Positions 18,451 through 27,562 are shown, counted from the first letter of the stretch. The stretch: DNA of 64,000 nt from an uncultured Actinomycetes bacterium (GCA_903871335.1 CAIQGE010000026.1:1-64000); one strand, 5' to 3'. Notes: generated by a model from the letters alone, not told the origin. Made by a program: numbers and translations.

Positions 18451-18550
18451 GCCACGATTTCTCGTGGCCGTGAGACGCCAGGTTCGGGTCGGACGATCTA
18501 GACGATTGTCGCCCGTTCGGGCAGGACGCCTCCTTTTTCAAAGGAATTGC
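18451..18550 (+). promoter_or_regulatory. Structured leader RNA, copy 1 of 3 (unknown class)
   Basis: In order: hairpin GCCACGA-TTTC-TCGTGGC (18451-18468); conserved core from GAGACGCCAGG at 18472, including hairpin GACGATC-TAGAC-GATTGTC (18493-18510 region) and the tetraloop hairpin GCCC-GTTC-GGGC (18511-18522); second GACGCC; then TCCTTT (18531-18536) pairing with AAAGGA (18540-18545), which is the ribosome-binding site of ATG 18551. Copies 2 and 3 have the same core to within a few bases, but their 5' hairpins differ in sequence. The arrangement predicts translational control of the Cys/His-rich protein. No known riboswitch family is recognised. Confidence 0.75.
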
Positions 18551-18844
18551 ATGTCCCACTGTTGTCACAACGACGCTCACGCGACGCCCGAGCTTTCGGC
18601 CGGTGCCTGTTGTTCGACCCTCCCGCGACGTCCGGTCGCCTCGTGTTGTTCGACGCCCGAACACCACGGTGCGGGTCCTTCCTGCAGCCATCACGAGGGT
18701 CATCACGACCACCACGACGTTCAACCGCACCACCCTGAACCGGGAGTCAGCGCTCCGCCACTACGGATTCTGGACGAGCGGCTCGCGCGCGGTGAGATGA
18801 CGATCGAGGACTACACCGCCCGCAAGGCCATCCTCGCTCCATAA
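18551..18844 (+). CDS. Cys/His-rich small protein with C-terminal SHOCT domain
   Basis: A 97-aa protein. The N-terminal 60 residues hold three Cys pairs (SHCCHND, GACCSTL, ASCCSTP), a further Cys and runs of His (SHHEGHHDHHD), suggesting binding of several metal ions. Residues about 72-97 (LRILDERLARGEMTIEDYTA) match a SHOCT module, a short C-terminal oligomerisation domain. I chose ATG 18551 because it is preceded by AAGGA that lies in the leader RNA hairpin; the upstream in-frame extension reads through that RNA and is not conserved as protein in the other copies. A metal storage/trafficking role is possible but inferred. Confidence 0.75.
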   Translation: MSHCCHNDAHATPELSAGACCSTLPRRPVASCCSTPEHHGAGPSCSHHEGHHDHHDVQPHHPEPGVSAPPLRILDERLARGEMTIEDYTARKAILAP

Positions 18845-18946
18845 CGCAGTATCAGTCGCAGTGTCGCCGGAAGTCGACCACTTCCCACAGTCTCGAACGC
18901 GGGGCGGCAACGAGGCCGTTCCCGCGTTCGCAGAGCGGAGAGAACA

Positions 18947-19636
18947 ATGAACATTCTTATGGTGATGACCTCACACGACGAACTCGGTACCACCGGTCGC
19001 AAGACCGGTGTGTGGCTCGACGAATTCGCCCAGCCCTATTACGACATGATCGACGGAGGCGCCACCGTGACCCTCGCATCCCCGTACGGGGGTCGCCCGC
19101 CGATCGACCCGGCGAGCGAGGTCCCGAGCGCTCTCACGAACGCCACCGCTCGCTTCGCCGGCGACACCGTGGCCCAAGGCGCCTTCCATCACACCGAGCC
19201 CCTCATGGACATGCACGCCAATCACTTCGGCGCGGTGTTCTACTGCGGAGGGCACGGACCACTGTGGGACTTGGTTGACAACGTGTTCTCCTTGTCACTA
19301 CTCCAAGCCTTCGCGGCCAGTGAGAAGCCCATCGCGGCGGTGTGCCACGGACCAATGGTGCTGAAGAACGTGCGCCTCTCCACCGGGGCCATCTTCTTGA
19401 CCGGTCGCCACGTGACGGGATTCTCGAATTCGGAAGAAGAAGCCGTGGGGCTTGCTGACATCGTTCCGGAATCCCTCGAGAACGCGATGATCGCACGTGG
19501 GGCCACCTATTCCAAAGGCGCCATTGATTTTCAGCCCTACGTCGTCGTTGACGGCACGCTCATCACGGGTCAGAACCCGGCGTCGTCGGGACCGGTCGCC
19601 ATGACGCTGCTCGAGATGATGGCCGTGCGTCACTAA
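18947..19636 (+). CDS. DJ-1/PfpI family protein (Hsp31/glyoxalase III-like)
   Basis: A 229-aa protein with the DJ-1 catalytic set: a Glu in TGVWLDEF (E26), GGHGPLWDL at 101-109 and the nucleophilic Cys in AVCHGP (C133, followed by His). TGVWLDEF and GGHGxxWDL are characteristic of the Hsp31-like clade, whose members act as holdase chaperones or glutathione-independent glyoxalases removing methylglyoxal. The ATG at 18947 follows an AGAGAAC site. It lies about 100 bp after the SHOCT protein and 58 bp before the DksA-like gene, so the three may form a stress operon under the leader RNA. Confidence 0.87.
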   Translation: MNILMVMTSHDELGTTGRKTGVWLDEFAQPYYDMIDGGATVTLASPYGGRPPIDPASEVPSALTNATARFAGDTVAQGAFHHTEPLMDMHANHFGAVFYCGGHGPLWDLVDNVFSLSLLQAFAASEKPIAAVCHGPMVLKNVRLSTGAIFLTGRHVTGFSNSEEEAVGLADIVPESLENAMIARGATYSKGAIDFQPYVVVDGTLITGQNPASSGPVAMTLLEMMAVRH

Positions 19637-19693
19637 CGACGCCACCAACAGATCACGCACAACGAGGCGTACGAAGAGAACCAGGAGAAGACC

Positions 19694-20065
19694 ATGAATG
19701 AAACCATTGCCCGCACTCGCGTGTCCGATGAGATCGTGTCGTTGCGACGCTTGATTGCAGAGACCCAAGAGGACAGCGTGGACCGCCACCGCTTCGAAGA
19801 AGAACAGGGCGACGCGACCGACCGCGCGGAACCTCTCACCTCCGAGCAAGGCACGGACGCAATTCTCGAGAGCCTGCACCAACGACTGCACGCATTGGAA
19901 CGCGCCGAACGGCGCCTCAATGACGGAACCTACGGTCGCTCCTTGCGCAGCGGGACTGTCATCAGCGACGAACGCCTGGAGGCGGATCCCGCGGCCGAGC
20001 TCACCGTCGCCGAGGCCCAGGATGATCAGCCCAACGCCGCCAATGAGCGCGCCGACGAAATTTAG
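19694..20065 (+). CDS. DksA/TraR-like protein lacking all zinc-finger cysteines
   Basis: A 123-aa protein. A helical N-terminal half precedes a DksA-type signature: LNDGTYGRSLRSGTVISDER followed by LEADPAAELTVAEAQ. In the DksA/TraR family the corresponding positions are GTYGxCxxCGxxIxxxRLxAxPxxxxCxxC; here they are S, S, T and E, and the protein has no Cys at all. It may keep the RNA-polymerase secondary-channel fold without zinc or have another function. The ATG at 19694 has AGGAGAA upstream. Its stop overlaps the stop of the convergent P-type ATPase. Confidence 0.8.
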   Translation: MNETIARTRVSDEIVSLRRLIAETQEDSVDRHRFEEEQGDATDRAEPLTSEQGTDAILESLHQRLHALERAERRLNDGTYGRSLRSGTVISDERLEADPAAELTVAEAQDDQPNAANERADEI

Positions 20066-22731
20066 GTCCCGGCGTTCGCTACCGGTACCGTCGCGCCGGT
20101 AGCGAGGCGCGCCTTCGTGCGTGCCACGCGCCGGGCGTGCACGGCCTTGTGCACTGCGTCGCAGGCCAACATGATCGGGAGTCCGGCGACGGCGAGAGCC
20201 CAGCCGAACAGCGGCGGCGCCGCCTGTCCGAGCACGCGGGCCGCCGGCGCAATGAATTCCAGGCAACCCAACAAGATGAGTGCGACGGCGACACCGGCGA
20301 GCAGAGTGCGGTTGGTGAACCAGCCGAGTGCGCCCGGCCACTGCGTGGCGCTGCGGCAGGCGAAGGCCACGCCGATCTGACAGAACACGACCGTCGCGAA
20401 CGCCGCCCCGGACGCTTCAGCCACGACGTGACCGGTCGGAAACGAAGAGCCGACGTGCCAGCCCGCGTGGACGAGCACGAGCAAAAAGACGAGGACTTCG
20501 AGGGCGGATTCGAGTGGACCGAGGACGACGAAGGCACGAAACAGAACTCGTGTATCGATGAGGTGCCGCCCGAACAGGGGAGTATCGACATTCCCTTTCC
20601 CCCGTCGCTCGACCCCGAGGGCCAATGCGGGAACCACGTCGACGCCGAGATCGAAGCACAAAATCTGCAGGACGCCCAGCACGAGGGGGAAGCGACCTCC
20701 ACTGAGGGCCCACAGGACAAACGGGGCGAGCTCGGCCATATTGCACACGAGGTGGTACGTGAGAAATCGCCGCATATTCGCGAACGTCACGCGTCCGAGG
20801 GTCACGGCGGCCACGATGGTGCCGAAGTCGTCGTCGAGGAGCACCAGGTCCGCGGCCGCTCGTGCGACGTCCGTTCCCGACTTGCCCATCGCGACGCCGA
20901 TGTCGGCGGCGTGGAGGGCCGGACCATCATTGACGCCGTCACCCGTCATGGCCACGACGTGGTGGCGCTGTTGCAGCGCGTGGGCGATACGTAACTTGTC
21001 CTCGGGCGTGACCCGGCTCAACACCACACCGTCAGGCTGATCGACGAGTTGTCCGAGAGCCGTGAGGTCTTGTGGCAGGTCCGCTCCGGCAATGGCGTCC
21101 ACCTCGCCGCGGGTGAGTCCCACTTCGCGCGCGATGGCGCTGGCGGTGCGAGCATTGTCGCCCGTCAACATGGCAACACGAATGCCGGCTCGACGACACG
21201 CCGCGAGCGCCTCCTTCACGCCCACGCGCGGCGGGTCCTCGATGGCCACGAGTCCGAGAAGAACGAGGCCGGTTTCGACACTCTCCGCGGTGAGGCTACC
21301 GGTGTGGATTGTTCCCTCCGCGATCGCAATCACGCGTAGTCCGCGCCCGGTCATCTCCGACACGGCGTCCTCGGCACCCGGTGCAGCCCCGCACCGGGGC
21401 ACTACGCTCTCCGGCGCCCCCTTGGTATAGGAGTGACCGCCGGCAACGACCGTCATCATGCGGCGGTGGGCGTCAAAGGCAAACGTGTGCGTGCGGTTCC
21501 CGTCGGCCACGAGCGCGTCGACGTCAATGTCCAACCGGTGCGCGAGCGTGGCGATCGCGGCCTCGAGAGATTCGCCCTCGGGCACCCACACACCGTCTCG
21601 CAACACCGTGAGATCATCCGAGCACAGCACGCCCGCCGTCGCGAGAACTTTGGCGGCCGCCGTCGCCTCACTCGTGCCGTCGACCCGTCCCGTGGGGTCG
21701 TATCCGTCGCCGTGAACGAGGAGCGTTCCCCGCGGAGTCCAGACCTCGCGCACGGACATTTGGTTCGACGTGAGTGTGCCGGTCTTGTCGGTGCAGATGA
21801 ACGTCGTGGAGCCCAGGGTCTCAACGGATTCCAAGTGGCGCACGAGGGCGTGACGATGGACCATTTCTTGGGCCGCGGCGGCGAGGGAGAGCGTGACCGT
21901 GGGGAGGAGTCCTTCGGGTACCAGGGCGACGGTCACGCCCACGGCGAACAGGAAACCGTGTCGCGCACTTCCCCCGAGGAGCACCGACAACACAAAGAAG
22001 CTGGTCCCAATGCCGACGGCGAGGAGTGCGATGGTGCGTACGATGCGAGTGAGTTCGTGCTGCAACGGACTCACCGGACGCTTGCCCTCCTGGGTGAGGA
22101 CGGCGAGCGAGGCGAGCTTGGTGCCGACTCCCGTGGCAACGACGACCGCCGTCGCCTCACCCTTGGTGACGTAGCAACCAGCGAACAAAGTGTCGCCGAT
22201 CGACGATTCCTCCGGCACACTCTCGCCACTGAGTAACGAGGTGTCAACAGTGAGCGACTCGCTGGTCACGACCGTCATGTCGGCCGACACGCGATCGCCG
22301 GCGTGCAACAGCACGAGGTCGCCGACCACGAGTTCGGTGGCGGGAATGTCCACGTTGGCCCCGTCTCGTTGGACGGTGGTGTGTTCCGGGAGGAGTTCGT
22401 TCAATTTCTCCGCGGCGTGCTCGGCCCGAAATTCCTGGACGAAGGCGAAGGTGCCGTTGACGACAATGACGACGAAGATCGCAACGCCGAGTTGCGGCAT
22501 CCCCGCCACAATCGAGAGGGCTCCCGCCACCCACAACATCAGCGCGAAGAAGTGGAAGAGTTGCGCCGCGAACTGTCGCCACATGGGAGTTTGCCGCACG
22601 CTCGGCATGCGGTTGGGTCCGTCGCGACGGAGAATGTCGGCGGCCGCGAGAGCGGTCAATCCGTGGACGTCGTCACGTGGGCGACGGGGCTTCGGAGGTG
22701 TCCCCGCGGCCGTGGGTGATGGGTCAGTCAC
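20062..22731 (-). CDS. P-type cation-transporting ATPase (P2/Ca2+-Na+ type)
   Basis: An 889-aa P-type ATPase. An N-terminal cation_ATPase_N region precedes the actuator loop with TSLLSGESVPEE. The TM4 motif VALVPEGLLP (PEGL, typical of P2 ATPases), the phosphorylation site DKTGTLTS near residue 313, the hinge TGDGVNDGPAL and at least eight hydrophobic segments follow. No CPx or N-terminal heavy-metal domain is present, so Ca2+, Na+/K+ or H+ is likelier than Cu/Zn. I chose GTG 22731 because it overlaps the arcC stop by 8 nt; the longer frame runs through arcC. It is the last gene of the arginine-deiminase operon, an unusual partner. Confidence 0.88.
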   Translation of the reverse strand: MTDPSPTAAGTPPKPRRPRDDVHGLTALAAADILRRDGPNRMPSVRQTPMWRQFAAQLFHFFALMLWVAGALSIVAGMPQLGVAIFVVIVVNGTFAFVQEFRAEHAAEKLNELLPEHTTVQRDGANVDIPATELVVGDLVLLHAGDRVSADMTVVTSESLTVDTSLLSGESVPEESSIGDTLFAGCYVTKGEATAVVVATGVGTKLASLAVLTQEGKRPVSPLQHELTRIVRTIALLAVGIGTSFFVLSVLLGGSARHGFLFAVGVTVALVPEGLLPTVTLSLAAAAQEMVHRHALVRHLESVETLGSTTFICTDKTGTLTSNQMSVREVWTPRGTLLVHGDGYDPTGRVDGTSEATAAAKVLATAGVLCSDDLTVLRDGVWVPEGESLEAAIATLAHRLDIDVDALVADGNRTHTFAFDAHRRMMTVVAGGHSYTKGAPESVVPRCGAAPGAEDAVSEMTGRGLRVIAIAEGTIHTGSLTAESVETGLVLLGLVAIEDPPRVGVKEALAACRRAGIRVAMLTGDNARTASAIAREVGLTRGEVDAIAGADLPQDLTALGQLVDQPDGVVLSRVTPEDKLRIAHALQQRHHVVAMTGDGVNDGPALHAADIGVAMGKSGTDVARAAADLVLLDDDFGTIVAAVTLGRVTFANMRRFLTYHLVCNMAELAPFVLWALSGGRFPLVLGVLQILCFDLGVDVVPALALGVERRGKGNVDTPLFGRHLIDTRVLFRAFVVLGPLESALEVLVFLLVLVHAGWHVGSSFPTGHVVAEASGAAFATVVFCQIGVAFACRSATQWPGALGWFTNRTLLAGVAVALILLGCLEFIAPAARVLGQAAPPLFGWALAVAGLPIMLACDAVHKAVHARRVARTKARLATGATVPVANAGT

Positions 22732-23662
22732 GCGAAGGGCCCTCTCGTCGATGATCCTCAGGCCCCACCCACGTGCCCGTGACGCCCGCGAGAAGGTCGC
22801 CCGCGTCGGCGAGACGACCAATGAGGGTCGGGCGCCCTGTTCGTTCGCTAAAGCTGCACGCGGCTGACACCTTGGGGCCCATGGATCCATCCGGAAAGCT
22901 CATGGTGCGCAGTTGCGCCGGCGTGGCGTACGAAATCGGTCGTTCGGCGGGGGTGCCGAAGTCGTGCATGACGGCGGCGACGTCCGTGAGAAGTACGAGC
23001 GCGTCGACGTGGAGGAGTTCGGCGAGTAGAGCGGCCGCGAGGTCCTTGTCAATGACGCCCTCGACGCCACTCAACACGCCACGATCGTCCCGCGTCACCG
23101 GAATCCCGCCACCACCGCTGCACACGACGAGGGCTCGCGACGCGAGCAAGAGTTGAATGAGGGGCAACTGCGGGAATGAGCGTGGCGCGGGAGACGGCAC
23201 CACGCGACGCCACGACGAGCCGTCGGGTGACATCGTCCATCCGAACGTGAGAGTCAGTCTCTGTGCGTCCACCTGGCTGTAGATCGGGCCGATGAACTTG
23301 GTCGGATGAGCAAAGGCCGGATCGCGAGGGTCGACGACGGTTTGGGAGAGCACGGTCGCCACCACGCGCTCCGGCAGTGCGTTGTTGAGCGCTTGGAGCA
23401 AGAGATACCCAATCATTCCTTGCGATTCGGCCCCCAGAATGTCGAGGGGATAGGGGGTCGGGAGATCCCGGTCGCGCGCCGATTCCGTGGCGAGAAGTCC
23501 GACCTGCGGTCCATTGCCGTGCGTGAGAACCACGTCGTGTTCGTGGAGCAGGGGCGCGAGATGTTCAATGGCGACGGCCACGTGCGCGCGTTGGCGCGCC
23601 GCGGTAGCGGGCTCGCCACGCTCCAGGAGTGCGTTGCCGCCGATCGCTACGAGGAGACGCAC
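22724..23662 (-). CDS. arcC: Carbamate kinase
   Basis: A 312-aa carbamate kinase: N-terminal [16 protein letters not shown] (GGNA motif, residues 8-11), HGNGPQVG near residue 50, CSGGGGIPV near 180, EGVIDKDLAA with a catalytic Lys, and GSMGPKV near 270. It transfers phosphate from carbamoyl phosphate to ADP, giving ATP, CO2 and NH3, the energy-yielding last step of the arginine deiminase pathway. It overlaps the upstream transcarbamylase gene by 16 nt. All catalytic residues look intact, unlike the homologue at 46137. Confidence 0.93.
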   Translation of the reverse strand: MRLLVAIGGNALLERGEPATAARQRAHVAVAIEHLAPLLHEHDVVLTHGNGPQVGLLATESARDRDLPTPYPLDILGAESQGMIGYLLLQALNNALPERVVATVLSQTVVDPRDPAFAHPTKFIGPIYSQVDAQRLTLTFGWTMSPDGSSWRRVVPSPAPRSFPQLPLIQLLLASRALVVCSGGGGIPVTRDDRGVLSGVEGVIDKDLAAALLAELLHVDALVLLTDVAAVMHDFGTPAERPISYATPAQLRTMSFPDGSMGPKVSAACSFSERTGRPTLIGRLADAGDLLAGVTGTWVGPEDHRREGPSRD

Positions 23663-24684
23663 GGGTTCGTCACCGTCGCCACCATCAGAGCCTTGATGGT
23701 ATGGAGTCGGTTCTCGGCTTGGTCGAAGACGAGCGAGGCGGGAGATTCAAAAACGTCGTCGGTGATCTCGAGTGCCGTCACGCCGTACGCGGCGTGCATC
23801 TGGCGGCCGAGTTCGGTCGCGACGTCGTGGAGAGCCGGCAGACAGTGCATGACCTTGACCGCGGGATTGTTGGTCGCGACCACGAGGGCCTTGTTGATCT
23901 GGTAGGGGATCATCTGCGTGATGCGCTCCTGCCACTTGTCCGTCGTCTCACCCATCGAGACCCACACGTCGGTGTAGAGAATGTCCGCGCCGCGAACGAG
24001 ACCAGTGTCGTCACTCACGCTTACCGAACCCCCCGAGAGAGCCGCGAGTCGGTGAGCGCGATGTCGCACCGACTCCTCCGGCGCTCGCGACGCGGGGCCG
24101 ATGAGACGTACGTCCATGCCGAGTAGAGCCCCGGTCACGAGAAGTGATTGCGCGGTGTTGTTCTGGGTGTCGCCAAGGAAACACACGGTCAGTTCGGACA
24201 CTTTCTTGTCGACGTGATCCTTCATCGTGAGCACGTCAGCCAGCATTTGGGTGGGGTGCCACGAATCGCTCAAACCGTTCCATACGGGCACGCCCGCGTA
24301 CTGCGCCAACGTCGCGACCACGTCGTGGCGGAAGCCGCGATGCTCGATGCCGTCGAACATGCGTCCGAGCACTCGAGCGGCGTCCTTCGCTGATTCCCCG
24401 AAACCGAGGTGGGAGTCACCGGGACCGAAATAGGTCACGTGCGCTCCCTGGTCGTGCGCTCCGACTTCGAAGGCCGAACGTGTGCGAGTGGAGACCTTTT
24501 CGAAGATGAGCGCGATGTTGCGACCACTGAGGAGCTGGACTTCGCGGTTCTCGCGCTTGGCGGCGCGAAGGTCCTTGGCCAAATGAACCAGGAAGAGAAA
24601 CTCCGCCTTGGTCAAGTCGTCGGGCGCCAGCAGACTTCGTCCACGAAGTTGCCGCATCATCTCGGGATCGGGGAGCAGTTTCAT
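23647..24684 (-). CDS. arcB: Ornithine carbamoyltransferase (catabolic type by context)
   Basis: A 345-aa transcarbamylase. The carbamoyl-phosphate loop [10 protein letters not shown] is at residues 61-70, [10 protein letters not shown] and the ornithine-binding loop follow, and the HCLPALHD motif is near 285. The enzyme interconverts citrulline plus phosphate with ornithine plus carbamoyl phosphate. It lies between arcA and arcC and overlaps arcA by 4 nt, so a catabolic role is likely; sequence alone cannot exclude a biosynthetic argF role. The length matches OTC enzymes (330-345 aa). Confidence 0.92.
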   Translation of the reverse strand: MKLLPDPEMMRQLRGRSLLAPDDLTKAEFLFLVHLAKDLRAAKRENREVQLLSGRNIALIFEKVSTRTRSAFEVGAHDQGAHVTYFGPGDSHLGFGESAKDAARVLGRMFDGIEHRGFRHDVVATLAQYAGVPVWNGLSDSWHPTQMLADVLTMKDHVDKKVSELTVCFLGDTQNNTAQSLLVTGALLGMDVRLIGPASRAPEESVRHRAHRLAALSGGSVSVSDDTGLVRGADILYTDVWVSMGETTDKWQERITQMIPYQINKALVVATNNPAVKVMHCLPALHDVATELGRQMHAAYGVTALEITDDVFESPASLVFDQAENRLHTIKALMVATVTNPCVSS

Positions 24685-25937
24685 GCCGCGTCTCGCACGA
24701 GGGGACAGGTCATACAGCGAGGACCGCCGCGACCACGACCGAGTTCGCTACCGGCGATGGTGACGACCTCGATCCCGTGTTCGCGCAGCATGGTGTTGGT
24801 CGCGACATTGCGCTCATATCCCATGACGACCCCGGGAGAGAGGGCCAGGTAATTCGTGCCGTCGTCCCACTGTTCGCGTTGCGCGGCCCGGATGTCCTCG
24901 TCCGTGCTCAGTACTCGCAGCACGTCGGTGCCCATCGCGCGAGCGAGCGAGCGCCAGAGGTCCTTATTCGCCGTGACCAGCAGGTCGTCGGCGTTGCCGG
25001 CGCGCAGCGTCCAACTTCGTAATTCCGTGCCGACGAAGGGGTAGAGAATGAAGGTGTTAACGGCAACCATGGACATCACCGTGTCGAGGTGCATATAGGC
25101 GTGGCTATGAGGCAATTCCACCGCGATCACGGTCGTGGCTTGACCCGTGTGGAACAGCGCCCGCGCGACGGCTTCGATGGCCATGGGCGTGGTGCGTTCG
25201 CCCATGCCAATCAGGACCGTGCCATTCCCCACGACGTGGACGTCACCACCTTCGAGGGTGGCGCCGGCGTAACCCTCGTCGCGATCGCCGTAGAGGGTCG
25301 GAAACGTACTCGCGGCGAACAGCGGGTGGAAGTTGTAGATGGCTCGCGTATGCAGCGTCTCGCGTTGCCGGGCGCGCATCGCCATGGGGTTCATGGTCAC
25401 TCCGCCGTAGAGCCAGCACGAATTGTCGCGCTGGAACAGGTGATTGGGCAGCGGTGAGAGAACAAAGTCATCGGGACGCCAGGTGTCCCAGGTCAGGCTG
25501 CGGGGGTGATGCGGAGCGAGATCGCTCTTGACGATCCCGCCAATCAGATAGCTCGCGAGTTCGGGGCCATTGAGTCCGTCGAGCAATTCGCGCACAATCG
25601 GAGACAGCGACGTACCAAAACGTTCCTTTGTACAAAGTCGGTCGAGGACGAAGTCCCGGCCCTCGCGCATGTCGAGAGTGGTGGCGAGCAGATCGGCGTA
25701 GTAGAGAACCTCCACGTCCTTGTCGCGCAGCGCCAGGACGAACGCGTCGTGTTCGTCCTGGGCTTTGCTCACCCACATCACGTCGTCAAAGAGTAAGTCC
25801 GTGATGTTCTCGGGTGTGAGTCGTGTGAGCTCGAGTCCGGGTCGGTGGACGACGGCGAGACGGAGGGTACCCACTTCGGAGTACACCCCGAAACTGGCCG
25901 CGGTGCGCTCGGGCGGGATGGTGAGCAGGCTGGTCAT
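24681..25937 (-). CDS. arcA: Arginine deiminase
   Basis: A 418-aa enzyme. It has [19 protein letters not shown] at the N-terminus, EGGDVHVVG with a catalytic Glu/Asp pair in the middle, [12 protein letters not shown] (His and Asp) and the nucleophile Cys408 in GGPRCMTCP near the C-terminus. It hydrolyses arginine to citrulline and ammonia, the first step of the ADI pathway. I chose ATG 25937 because it overlaps the permease stop by 4 nt (ATGA); the longer frame has no family support. It is cytoplasmic. Confidence 0.94.
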   Translation of the reverse strand: MTSLLTIPPERTAASFGVYSEVGTLRLAVVHRPGLELTRLTPENITDLLFDDVMWVSKAQDEHDAFVLALRDKDVEVLYYADLLATTLDMREGRDFVLDRLCTKERFGTSLSPIVRELLDGLNGPELASYLIGGIVKSDLAPHHPRSLTWDTWRPDDFVLSPLPNHLFQRDNSCWLYGGVTMNPMAMRARQRETLHTRAIYNFHPLFAASTFPTLYGDRDEGYAGATLEGGDVHVVGNGTVLIGMGERTTPMAIEAVARALFHTGQATTVIAVELPHSHAYMHLDTVMSMVAVNTFILYPFVGTELRSWTLRAGNADDLLVTANKDLWRSLARAMGTDVLRVLSTDEDIRAAQREQWDDGTNYLALSPGVVMGYERNVATNTMLREHGIEVVTIAGSELGRGRGGPRCMTCPLVRDAA

Positions 25938-27352
25938 GATGCGGTCTCCGATGTTGGGGGATTGAGGTCGATGGGTGAGGCAATGGCCCCTCGCCGTTGG
26001 CGTAGGCCGTTCAGTACCGCGTATCCCACGAGGCCGATCAGGATCACGAGGAGGGCCTGATAGACGACTTGGTAGCCCGAAGCGAAGGTGACCCACAGCG
26101 AGAAGAGCACCGACGTGACGGCGATCGAAAGGTCGCGAGCGAGTTGCCAACCGTCGACCGCGCGACGACGCGACACGAGGAACGTCAATTGGGCAATGGC
26201 GGAAAAGAAGTAGGGGATCGCGACGGTCACGACCGTCAGATCGACGAGATAGGTGAAGATCGTGAGTCCCGAGCTCGACGTATAGCGCCACAGCATGAGC
26301 AGCGAGGGCAGGGCCGTGCCGACCACAATGCCGAACCACGCGGTGCCGTTGCGGTCACTCCAGGTGAACGCCTGCGGGAAAAGTCCATCGCTCGCAATAG
26401 CTCGCGAGGTCTCCGTCACGATCAAGGTCCAACTCAACAACGCACCAATGCCGGAGATGACGGCGAGTCCGGCAATGAATCGACCGGCCCACGCTTGATG
26501 GGGAAAAATCGCCTCGAAGGCGTTGACGAAGGGGGATCCGGTGGCAGCCAGGGTGCGGTGATTGACGAGACCCATGACGGCCGCGGTGACGAGAACATAG
26601 AGCAGGGCGCTGATGCCCGTGCCCATGACGGACGCCCGCAACACGTTTCGTCGGGGGTCGCGGACGCGTCGTGCGGTAATGGCGGCCGCTTCGACGCCAA
26701 TGAAACTGAACAGGGCGACGCCAGCCGCGATGCCGATGGCGCTGTAGAGACTGCCGCCGGAGGCATTCCACGGTCCAAAGTTGTCCGTTTTCACAAAGAA
26801 CCAACCAATGACGCCGACAAAGGCGAGAGGCACAAACTTGAGAACGACCGTGACATTCTGAAACCACGCCATCTGACGGATGCCGACGAGATTGATGACG
26901 GCCGGCACCCACAGACCCACGAGCGCGATGGCCCAATTGGTCAGTCCCGCCGGATGGCTGAAGTTGAACAAGGCGTCGACGTAGAAAACCCAGGACGCCA
27001 CGATGGCCGCATTGCCGGCCCAGGACTGGATCCAGTAACACCAGCCGACGAGGTAGCCGGCGAAATCGCCAAATTCGTGTCGCGCGTAGGCGTACACACC
27101 ACCGTCGCTGTTCGGAATACGTCGGGTGAGTTGCCCAAAGAGGACCGCCAGCAAAAGCGCCCCGATAGCGATGACGGCCAGAACAACGATGCCCATGGTG
27201 CCGGCTCCGGCGATGACGGCGGGCATCGTAAAGACACCCGTTCCCACGATGCTGCTGATCACGAGCGACGTGGCCGAAGTCAGGCCGAGGGCGTGTGCCT
27301 TGGCGTTCTCTCGGGACGAACGCGTGGCGGCGTGGACGGGGCCCGAAGTCAT
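25934..27352 (-). CDS. arcD: APC-family amino acid permease, probable arginine/ornithine antiporter
   Basis: A 472-aa membrane protein of the amino acid-polyamine-organocation superfamily. [19 protein letters not shown] is the TM1 unwound GTGVF motif, and about 12 hydrophobic helices follow. Position at the head of arcABC supports arginine-ornithine exchange. Substrate assignment is from context. The inverted repeat at 27451-27475 sits upstream. The gene symbol is a context-based label. Confidence 0.8.
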   Translation of the reverse strand: MTSGPVHAATRSSRENAKAHALGLTSATSLVISSIVGTGVFTMPAVIAGAGTMGIVVLAVIAIGALLLAVLFGQLTRRIPNSDGGVYAYARHEFGDFAGYLVGWCYWIQSWAGNAAIVASWVFYVDALFNFSHPAGLTNWAIALVGLWVPAVINLVGIRQMAWFQNVTVVLKFVPLAFVGVIGWFFVKTDNFGPWNASGGSLYSAIGIAAGVALFSFIGVEAAAITARRVRDPRRNVLRASVMGTGISALLYVLVTAAVMGLVNHRTLAATGSPFVNAFEAIFPHQAWAGRFIAGLAVISGIGALLSWTLIVTETSRAIASDGLFPQAFTWSDRNGTAWFGIVVGTALPSLLMLWRYTSSSGLTIFTYLVDLTVVTVAIPYFFSAIAQLTFLVSRRRAVDGWQLARDLSIAVTSVLFSLWVTFASGYQVVYQALLVILIGLVGYAVLNGLRQRRGAIASPIDLNPPTSETAS

Positions 27353-27450
27353 AGGGGACCGTCAGTGGGAACCACGACGACGATTGATGTCAACATTGCG
27401 CACACCTCAGTGACTGGGGTCACCGAGGTTCGGAGTGACAGAACGGAATC

Positions 27451-27475
27451 GCGTTACCGGATTAGATGGTAACGC
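27451..27475. promoter_or_regulatory. Inverted repeat upstream of the arginine deiminase operon
   Basis: GCGTTACC (27451-27458) and GGTAACGC (27468-27475) are perfect inverse complements with a 9-nt spacer. A further GTTACC lies at 27484-27489. The site is about 100 bp before the permease start, as expected for an operator. It resembles the CGTAACG/CGTTACG repeat at 3032. Which regulator binds is unknown; I saw no FNR-like or clear ArgR box. Confidence 0.55.
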
Positions 27476-27562
27476 GTTTTCAAGTTACCACCTTCATTGG
27501 AACTTCCCCGTTCGGCGTTTCGTGGAGATGCGAGTTGATGTAGGCCTCGATGTGGTCCTGTA

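Noticed and set aside
18481-18500. T-loop-like GGTTCGGGTC suggesting a tRNA
   Set aside because: No acceptor, D or anticodon arm fits; the A at the conserved loop position is absent.
18464-18550. Coding extension RRQVRVGRSRRLSPVR through leader RNA copy 1
   Set aside because: The same peptide appears in other frames of copies 2 and 3 without joining their downstream ORFs, so conservation is of RNA, not protein.
26069-27472. Long plus-strand frame (467 aa) opposite the amino acid permease
   Set aside because: It is antisense to a permease with clear helices and has Arg/Gly/Asp-rich low-complexity sequence typical of high-GC shadow frames.
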